A stretch of 64,000 bases of DNA. Source: Mycetocola_A sp015752285 (lineage in GTDB: Bacteria > Actinomycetota > Actinomycetes > Actinomycetales > Microbacteriaceae). The notes under the pieces were generated by a model that did not search any database, had not been told where the DNA came from, and was given only the letters and a program-made list of their open reading frames with translations. Every line of letters starts with the position of its first letter. Within the stretch, counting starts at the first letter, position 1. The DNA lies in NCBI RefSeq assembly GCF_015752285.1, contig NZ_JADOUY010000003.1, positions 1 to 64,000 of the forward strand, read 5' to 3'. A program made the position numbers and the translations under genes. This document shows, piece by piece, positions 58,141-64,000 of this stretch.

Positions 58141-59561
58141 GCCTCGCAGCGACGACTCCGGCTACCGTCCCGGCCGGTCTGGCTGCGGGTCGGCCCGGTA
58201 TCGCGGAGACAGCGGCCCTTCTCCATAGCGGGGAGGCGACGGCCGAGTCGCTCGCCGAAGAGGCGATCCAGGCGATCGCCGACACCGAGCACAGCGGTTT
58301 TGTCAGTGTCGAATCAGAGCAGGCCCTCGAGCAAGCGCGGCAGAGCGACCGGCGCCGCGCGACAGGGTCGAGCCTCGGCCTTCTCGACGGGATCCCGCTG
58401 GCACACAAAGACATGTTCTTCCGAGCCGGCCAGGTGTCACAGTTCGGCAGCGCGCTTCTGGGGGAGTACGTTCCCACTCAGACATCACCCTTGCTGGACC
58501 GCCTCGACTCCTCGGGCGCCGTCGACCTGGGGCGGCTCCACATGTCGGAGCTCGCCATGAGCCCGATGGGGAGAAACGACCACATCGGTGACGGCAGAAA
58601 CCCCTGGAACCCGAGCTACGTCTCAGGAGGCTCCTCCAGCGGTTCCGCCATGGCGGTGGCGCACGGACTCGTCTTTGCCGCCCTCGGCTCCGACACCGGC
58701 GGCTCCATCAGGATCCCGGCCGGCACCACCGGGGTGACCGCGCTGAAACCCACCCAGGGCACGCTGTCGACAAGCCATGCCATGCCACTGTCGCCCTCAC
58801 TTGACTGCCCGGGGCTCATCGCCACGACCGCCGCAGACTGCACCGTCGTCTTCGCCGCACTCGCCCCGACAGCGACAGCGACAGCGACAGCGGCCACGAC
58901 CCCGAAATCGACCCCGGCTCCGCGTCGTTCCTTCACGATCGCGGTTCCGGATGTCGTCGGCTCGACCCACGCTGCCGACGAGATCGCGGAGAACTTCAGC
59001 ACGGCATCCGCAGCACTCGCCGGAGACGAGGTCACGGTCCTGCCATCTGACCTGCCGGACTTCGACCTGGTCAACCAGGTGGCAACCGTGATCACCGGAG
59101 TCGAGGCGTTCGAAAGCTTCCGGGACTACCTCGAGATCAGACCGGATGCCATCGGTGACCAGGTCAGACGACGCGTCGAGCGCGGAGCGATGTACCCGGC
59201 ACACGTGTACTCGCGGGCACTTCGCATCCGGGCGACGCTCCTCGCCGACTTCGTGCACCGTTATCTCGACGGAGCAGACGCGCTCATCCTGCCCACGTTG
59301 GCGTTCCCTGTTCCCACGATCGACGAAACCCGGATCGTCGACGCGCACGAGGCCGAAAGCCGCTTCGGGGAGTTCTCCTACTGGACTCGTGCCCTCAACT
59401 ATCTCGGCCTGCCGGTTGTCAGCATCCCGAGCGGACTCGCGGGTGGCATGCCCACCGGCATCCAGCTGATCGGTCGACCTCACGCCGAGGGCACGCTCCT
59501 CGATCTCGCCCAGCATCTTCAGTCGTCAGAGCACTGGCAGCACGCCACAACTTTCCACTAA
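58137..59561 (+). CDS. Amidase-signature-family amidase
   Basis: The 474-residue enzyme has the complete Ser-cisSer-Lys triad: Lys91 in LAHKDMFF, the cis-Ser region in VSGGSSSGSA (about 166-167) and the nucleophile Ser190 in GSDTGGSIRIPA. It hydrolyses an amide to acid and ammonia in the cytoplasm. A (GACAGC)4 tandem repeat at 58868-58891 encodes an Ala-Thr run in a surface loop. The following MFS gene could import its substrate. Confidence 0.9.
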   Translation: MSLAATTPATVPAGLAAGRPGIAETAALLHSGEATAESLAEEAIQAIADTEHSGFVSVESEQALEQARQSDRRRATGSSLGLLDGIPLAHKDMFFRAGQVSQFGSALLGEYVPTQTSPLLDRLDSSGAVDLGRLHMSELAMSPMGRNDHIGDGRNPWNPSYVSGGSSSGSAMAVAHGLVFAALGSDTGGSIRIPAGTTGVTALKPTQGTLSTSHAMPLSPSLDCPGLIATTAADCTVVFAALAPTATATATAATTPKSTPAPRRSFTIAVPDVVGSTHAADEIAENFSTASAALAGDEVTVLPSDLPDFDLVNQVATVITGVEAFESFRDYLEIRPDAIGDQVRRRVERGAMYPAHVYSRALRIRATLLADFVHRYLDGADALILPTLAFPVPTIDETRIVDAHEAESRFGEFSYWTRALNYLGLPVVSIPSGLAGGMPTGIQLIGRPHAEGTLLDLAQHLQSSEHWQHATTFH

Positions 59562-59601
59562 TCACTCATTTGTCTTTCTCGTCACACGAAGGATCATTGC
59601 C

Positions 59602-60993
59602 ATGACCACACCCGTCAGCACTGACATCGGTCCGCGCCTGGACCGACTGCCCGTTTCCGGCGTCCACCGCCGCCTCCTCGCCTATATCGGGGCCGGCGCG
59701 ATGCTGGACTCGTTCGACGTCTACCTTGCCGGTGGCGTCACCGCCGCGATGCGCGCCGAAGGTTTCGCCGACGTCGGCAACATCGCGACGTTCATGTCGA
59801 TGACATTCCTCGGGATGCTCGTCGGCGCTGCTCTCGCCGGGTGGAGCGGTGACCGTTTCGGCCGCAAGACCGCATACACCTGGAACCTGTTGCTGTTCGG
59901 TGCGGCGTCGATCGCTGCCGCGTTCGCGCCGAACATCGAGGTGCTCATCATCTGTCGCCTCATCATGGGTATCGGCCTCGGCGCCGAACTCGTGATCGCC
60001 GGCGGTATGCTCTCTGAGTTCCTCCCGCCGCGCATTCGTGGGCGCTGGATGACGATCCTCGGTCTGATGATCAACTCCGGTCTGCTCATCGCGACCGGCC
60101 TCGGCCTCATCATCATCCCGGCCATCGGGTGGCAGCCGATGTTCGCGATCGCCGGTGTCGGAGCGTTCATCGTCTGGTTCCTGCGTCGCAACGTTCCGGA
60201 ATCACCGCGCTGGCTGGCATCCGTCGGCCGATATCAGGAAGCCGACCTGATCGTCACTGAGTTCGAGCGCCGGATCGCGGCCAAACACGGGCCGCTCGAC
60301 GCTCCTTCCGTCACCGCCCCGTCCATTCCCGCTGCGCGCGCTCCCTTCCGCGACCTCTTCCGCGGCCGGATGCTTCGTCGGGTCCTGCTCGCCGTCGTCT
60401 GCGCCGTGGCGATCAACGTGTGTGTCTACGGCTTCGTGTCATGGATTCCGACCTTCTTCGTGGAGCAGGGATACACCGTCGTCAGTTCGCTGGGCTTCAC
60501 CACGTTCATGGCCGTCGGCGCACCCGTTGGCGCACTGATCGGCTACGCGGTCACGGACCGGCTCAAGCGCAGGACCACTCTGTTTGTCTTCGCTCCGATC
60601 GCCATCGTCGTCGGACTCATCTACCCGAACCTCACGGAATTCTGGGCGATCGCGTTGTGCGGCTTCGTTCTGGTGTCGTGCGTGTACACGATGACTGCTG
60701 TGGTTCTGTATGCCTACATTCCGGAACTCTTTCCCACCTCGCTGCGGCTGCGCGGCAACAGCGTCTCGTCCGTCGCCGCCCGCGGCGCGGCGATCGGCAC
60801 ACCGTACGTGATCGCTGCCCTGTTCGGCAGCTTCGGGGTCGCTGGTCCGATCGGACTTGTCGTGGTTGTCCTGGTCGTCATGCTCATCACCCTGGTTCTG
60901 GTTCCGGTCGAGACGAGTGGTGCGTCGATGGATCAGGCGGGCACAGACCAGGTGCCGGCACCTCAGGCGCCCGAACCGACCGTGGCTCGGTAG
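59602..60993 (+). CDS. MFS transporter, metabolite:H+ symporter type
   Basis: The 463-residue protein has twelve predicted membrane segments. The loop 2-3 motif is GWSGDRFGRKTAY, and the mid-protein motif PESPRWLASVGRYQEAD ends the first half, as in the sugar-porter and AAHS/MHS groups. The acidic DSFDVY in segment 1 is typical of aromatic acid and related carboxylate porters. It probably imports the amidase substrate or a related acid. AAGGA precedes ATG 59602. Confidence 0.87.
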   Translation: MTTPVSTDIGPRLDRLPVSGVHRRLLAYIGAGAMLDSFDVYLAGGVTAAMRAEGFADVGNIATFMSMTFLGMLVGAALAGWSGDRFGRKTAYTWNLLLFGAASIAAAFAPNIEVLIICRLIMGIGLGAELVIAGGMLSEFLPPRIRGRWMTILGLMINSGLLIATGLGLIIIPAIGWQPMFAIAGVGAFIVWFLRRNVPESPRWLASVGRYQEADLIVTEFERRIAAKHGPLDAPSVTAPSIPAARAPFRDLFRGRMLRRVLLAVVCAVAINVCVYGFVSWIPTFFVEQGYTVVSSLGFTTFMAVGAPVGALIGYAVTDRLKRRTTLFVFAPIAIVVGLIYPNLTEFWAIALCGFVLVSCVYTMTAVVLYAYIPELFPTSLRLRGNSVSSVAARGAAIGTPYVIAALFGSFGVAGPIGLVVVVLVVMLITLVLVPVETSGASMDQAGTDQVPAPQAPEPTVAR

Positions 60994-61086
60994 CACGGCG
61001 GATGCGAGTCAGCCGGCCTGGGAACCCGTCAGGTGTTCCGGGCCGGCGCTTCGCGCGCTGCGGGCGGACCGTACCATGGGACCGAG

Positions 61087-62121
61087 ATGACGAACCGAAC
61101 AACGAGTTATGACATTGCCCTTCGCGTGGGCGTTGGGCAGTCCACGGTCTCTCGCGCCCTGCGCGATGATCCTCGGATCTCGCAGGCGACGCGCGACAAG
61201 GTCCGGGCGGCCGCCGCCGAGCTCGGCTACATCCCGAACCTCACGGCACGCAGCCTGATCACGGGGAGCGTCCGCGCCATCGGCGTGCTGGTTCCCGACC
61301 TGTTGAATCCGATGTACGCGCAATTCGTCGAGTCCATTCAAGAGGTGCTTGCCGAGCGCGACTACCGCATGGTGCTGCTCACAGATCGCACGGAAGGAAT
61401 GCGCGACGCCGGGATCGATGTGCTGCAGGGTGGGCTCGTCGACGGGACGATCTTCATGCAAGCGCGTTCCGATTCCGATCTCGTCGACATGCTCGCATCC
61501 GCCGGGCACCGGCTGGTCGTGCTCGGTCGCGACATCGTCACGCCGAATGCCGGCGGCGTTGAGGTCGATCGAGTCGTCGCCGACGATGCTGCTGCCGGGC
61601 GTCTTGCTGCAGAGCACCTGTTGGCGCAGGGCAACGCGGTGTTCGCGGTCGTCGGAGGCACCGAGAGCAATCCGACCTCGAATGCTCGTGAGGCAGCCTT
61701 CATCACGAGGTTGACCGAGCTGGGGGTGGCCGACGGAGACATCGCCGTGCATCACGGCGCAGTCGAAGCGCACGACGGTGAGATCGTCCTGGCAGCGATG
61801 CTCGACAGCGGGGCGGTGCCCGACGCGATCTTCTGCACCACCGACTTCGTCGCGCTCGGTGTGTTGCAGGCCGCAGCTGAGGCGGGTGTCGCAGTGCCAG
61901 AGACCCTGCAGGTGATGGGTGTCGGCGACATGTATATGACCGGCTGGAAGGCGTTCGGGCTGACGACGATCCGGCAGCCCTATGCCGACATGTCGCGCGC
62001 GGCGGCGACCATGCTGCTCGACCGGATCGAGGGTCAGCGCGAGATCACGGAACGTGTCGTCAAACCGGTGGAGCTCGTGCCGCGGGGGACGACGGCGCTC
62101 AGGGTGGTCGCGCCGAGCTGA
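61087..62121 (+). CDS. LacI-family regulator of the amidase locus
   Basis: The 344-residue protein has an HTH (TSYDIALRVGVGQSTVSRALRDDPRIS, with the hinge-side YIPNLTARSLITGS) and an effector domain (AIGVLVPDLLNPMYAQFVESIQEVL, DAIFCTTDFVALGVLQAAAEAG, LQVMGVGDMYMTGW, TTIRQPYADM). The first helix reads SYDIA where TIKDVA is usual. It follows the amidase and MFS genes on the same strand and probably controls them. Confidence 0.85.
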   Translation: MTNRTTSYDIALRVGVGQSTVSRALRDDPRISQATRDKVRAAAAELGYIPNLTARSLITGSVRAIGVLVPDLLNPMYAQFVESIQEVLAERDYRMVLLTDRTEGMRDAGIDVLQGGLVDGTIFMQARSDSDLVDMLASAGHRLVVLGRDIVTPNAGGVEVDRVVADDAAAGRLAAEHLLAQGNAVFAVVGGTESNPTSNAREAAFITRLTELGVADGDIAVHHGAVEAHDGEIVLAAMLDSGAVPDAIFCTTDFVALGVLQAAAEAGVAVPETLQVMGVGDMYMTGWKAFGLTTIRQPYADMSRAAATMLLDRIEGQREITERVVKPVELVPRGTTALRVVAPS

Positions 62122-62303
62122 TTGCGCAGTGACGCTGATCGCATTTTGACAATCTCAGTAACCACGCCTGTCGAGATCCCTTCCCGCCACGACCTCTTAC
62201 CCTGAGCTTCAGCCGCAGCGACTTTGCGCTGCTCTTGTCGATCTCGGGGGCGGCCGCAGAACATGGAACGGACCGCCCTCGCACTGCTCTGTCGAGCCGC
62301 CGC

Positions 62304-63095
62304 TCAGCTCCCGGCGAGCGCCTGCTCGATCCGCTTTTTATGGTGCGTGAGCAAACTCAGGATGTGCTCCTCGTCCGGCGACAGCGTCGACCCAGACCCC
62401 GCGATGATTCTGGCGCTGGGGCCCGCCACGGACATGCTGCAGACGGGCTTGCCCCTGCTGTCCTCGACTACGACCGCCATCGTGTAGACCCCGATCTCCG
62501 ACTCGGAGATGTTACGGCCGTATCCGCGCGCGCCAGCGTCTGCGATCTCCCTCAACAGGACGTCGACATCGCCGATTGTGAACTCCGTCGGCGTCTCGAG
62601 CACCCGCCGGTTGTAGAGCCTGCGCAGTTCGTCGTCGCTCCGGTAGGAGAGCAGAATCTTCCCGGCGGCCGTCGCGTGCGCAGGGGCCTCTTCGCCCACG
62701 CGCCCGGTCACCTTCATCATCCGATCGGACTCTACCGCCGCAACGTAGCGCGTGTTCAGCCCGTTGAGCACTGCGAGGTGCACCGTCTCGCCTGAGCTGT
62801 CGCGCAGCAGTTTGAGATCGTCCTCAGCGCTCCGGATGCAGCGGGCCAGGATGTCTGAAGGCGAGGTGAGCGAGATACCGCGCGCGAGGCCGTACTTTTT
62901 CGTCGGCGCGACCTGCCGCACGAAGCCTTCGCTGACCATGGTGGTGAGAAGCCGGTGTACCGTCGACGAGCTGACGCCGAGTTCCTTCGAGAGGTCGGAC
63001 ACCCCGGACGGCGCCGTCCGTTCAAGCAGACGGAGAAGTTGAAGCGCGTGGGTGACGGACTGAAGTTGGTCGACCATCCTTCGATTATCCCGCAT
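62304..63095 (-). CDS. IclR-family regulator
   Basis: The 263-residue protein has the winged helix SVTHALQLLRLLERTAPSGVSDLSKELGVSSSTVHRLLTTMVSEGFVRQ and the effector domain (AHATAAGKILLSY, GRNISESEIGVYTMAVVV, MSVAGPSARI). It is divergent from the NIPSNAP gene with an inverted repeat between them. ATG 63095 is used; ATG 63077 would fit the family N-terminus equally well. The 182-bp gap behind its end holds no gene. Confidence 0.87.
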   Translation of the reverse strand: MRDNRRMVDQLQSVTHALQLLRLLERTAPSGVSDLSKELGVSSSTVHRLLTTMVSEGFVRQVAPTKKYGLARGISLTSPSDILARCIRSAEDDLKLLRDSSGETVHLAVLNGLNTRYVAAVESDRMMKVTGRVGEEAPAHATAAGKILLSYRSDDELRRLYNRRVLETPTEFTIGDVDVLLREIADAGARGYGRNISESEIGVYTMAVVVEDSRGKPVCSMSVAGPSARIIAGSGSTLSPDEEHILSLLTHHKKRIEQALAGS

Positions 63096-63115
63096 AACAG
63101 AAATTCGCCACCGGT

Positions 63116-63131
63116 TTTCCTATCTGGGAAA
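63116..63131. promoter_or_regulatory. Possible IclR operator
   Basis: TTTCC-TATCTG-GGAAA is a 16-bp inverted repeat in the 76-bp gap between the divergent IclR and NIPSNAP genes. Its half-sites match those of the classical IclR box (GGAAA/TTTCC), in the opposite order. Confidence 0.4.
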
Positions 63132-63171
63132 TGCAATCGGTACGCTGGATCCACGAGTTCGAAGGAGTCCC

Positions 63172-63540
63172 ATGTTGGTTGAAGAGCGCACATACGTCCT
63201 GCACACCGAGGTCCGCCTTGCCGACTACATGGCGTCCTACGAGAACGTCGGACTGCCGCGCCAAAAGGCGATTCTCGGTGGGTTCCTCGGCTACTTCGTC
63301 ACAGAGTTCGGCGTTCAGAACGAGCTCACCCACTTCTGGGCGTACGAAGACCTCGAACAGCGCCGTGAACGGCGCGCTCTCCTTGCGCAGGATGCCGCGT
63401 GGCTCGAGTGTCTTGCCGTCATCCGTCCGATGATCCGGACCATGGAGAACAAGATCATGTACCCGACGGGCTTCTCGCCGATCAGAACGCTTCCGGTCGC
63501 CAGCTCCGACGAGGGAACCGCCTTCAACTGGTCAGCCTGA
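63172..63540 (+). CDS. NIPSNAP-family protein
   Basis: The 122-residue protein has the ferredoxin-like NIPSNAP pattern: VEERTYVLHTEVRLADYMASYENVGLPRQKAILGGFLGYFVTEFGVQNELTHFWAYEDLEQRRERRALLAQDAAWLE. The family is found beside catabolic genes in bacteria, but the reaction, if any, is unknown. AAGGAG precedes ATG 63172. It lies between two IclR genes and is probably controlled by the divergent one. Confidence 0.85.
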   Translation: MLVEERTYVLHTEVRLADYMASYENVGLPRQKAILGGFLGYFVTEFGVQNELTHFWAYEDLEQRRERRALLAQDAAWLECLAVIRPMIRTMENKIMYPTGFSPIRTLPVASSDEGTAFNWSA

Positions 63541-63550
63541 GGGTCTCTGC

Positions 63551-64000
63551 TCAGGCTTCAGTAGCCCGAGCGCCATCGGCGCGCGCGCGGGCGAGAGCTT
63601 GCAGCACATCCTGAGCGAGCCGCTCGATCTGGGCCCTGCCGCCGCGTGCGGCCGGAACCGACACCACCAATGCTGAGCGGTCGCGCCAGGAGGAACCGCT
63701 GAGCAGCACGCCGACGGAGTCGACGCCGCGTTCAGACTCCTGGATGGCCGTTGCATAGCCTCGGCCGCGGATGAGCCGCAAATCGTCGAGAAGCGCGTCC
63801 CGATCGCGAATCGTGTTCGGGCCGTGCTGTGCGAGCCGAGGGTTCGGAAAGAGCGCGAGCACCTGGTTGTCGTCGAGGTACGACAGCAACAGCTTGCCGC
63901 CGGCCATGGCGTGGGCGGGCATCATCATGCCGACTCGGAGCCCGATGTCAACGTCGTGCGTGGATCGCCTGCCGTCGGTGACGAGCAACTGGTCACCGAG
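63551..64000 (-). CDS. IclR-family regulator, effector domain (5' part beyond window)
   Basis: The frame runs open to base 64000. It shows the IclR effector domain (VGMMMPAHAMAGGKLLLSYLDDNQVLALFPN, GYATAIQESERGVDSVGVLLSG, ALVVSVPAARGG). The HTH must lie past the window end. It converges with the NIPSNAP gene with only a ten-base gap. Confidence 0.85.
   Translation of the reverse strand, partial: LGDQLLVTDGRRSTHDVDIGLRVGMMMPAHAMAGGKLLLSYLDDNQVLALFPNPRLAQHGPNTIRDRDALLDDLRLIRGRGYATAIQESERGVDSVGVLLSGSSWRDRSALVVSVPAARGGRAQIERLAQDVLQALARARADGARATEA

Overview
The window is GC-rich, strongly G/C-biased at third codon positions, and uses many GTG and a few TTG starts with ATGA/GTGA gene overlaps. Adjacent MshA-like and MshB-like genes (mycothiol is specific to actinobacteria), LAxTG-anchored surface proteins, a chaplin-like repeat protein and many LacI/IclR sugar and acid regulators point to a soil- or plant-associated actinobacterium, most likely a Microbacteriaceae. 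The genus cannot be fixed from sequence alone. No rRNA, tRNA, CRISPR array, phage gene or transposase is visible.

Region 1 (1-8 kb) is mixed: the 3' end of a chaplin-like wall-anchored protein, an AbiEi-like gene broken by an in-frame TGA, a lipoprotein, a DUF1772 membrane protein, a divergent XRE-cupin regulator and thioredoxin-reductase-like flavoprotein, a DUF1905 protein and a secreted M28 aminopeptidase. Region 2 (7.9-19.3 kb) is a carbohydrate locus: a hydroxypyruvate-isomerase-like TIM barrel faces a seven-gene operon (beta-hydroxyacid dehydrogenase, two GHL6-like cytoplasmic glycoside hydrolases, D-2-hydroxyacid dehydrogenase, and a CUT1 ABC transporter), followed by a LacI regulator. 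Two CG-centred operators sit in the divergent promoter. Region 3 (19.3-31.1 kb) holds an orphan Imm5-like gene, the mycothiol pair, a 1703-residue wall-anchored metallophosphoesterase with lamin-tail domains, DUF805, a CDF metal transporter and a DUF4190-like protein.

Region 4 (31.2-45.7 kb) is a fourteen-gene catabolic locus headed by an IclR regulator: TPP enzyme, acyl-CoA ligase, cyclase-family hydrolase, tartrate/malate-type dehydrogenase, DUF35 plus thiolase-like pair, metallo-hydrolase, NMT1/SsuA-type ABC importer, ACMSD-like amidohydrolase and TauE/SafE exporter. A shared palindrome AAGAC-N3-GTCTT lies in both main promoters, so the locus looks like one regulon for an unidentified organic acid. 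Region 5 (47-57.5 kb) has a quinone oxidoreductase, a fructan/sucrose operon (GH32, CUT1 transporter, LacI) with two operator copies, a LURP-like protein, a DUF4345 protein and a GH36 alpha-galactosidase. Region 6 (57.6-64 kb) has an amidase with a tiny coupled upstream gene, an MFS transporter, a LacI regulator, two IclR regulators (one cut by the window end) and a NIPSNAP protein.

The most unusual feature is a family of eight palindromes, each with a 60-bp core centred on CTGCAGTTGCAACTGCAG. All lie in intergenic gaps between 0.9 and 30 kb, mostly between convergent genes, with free single units beside some of them. They resemble a REP/REPIN-type family. None is found in the catabolic half of the window.
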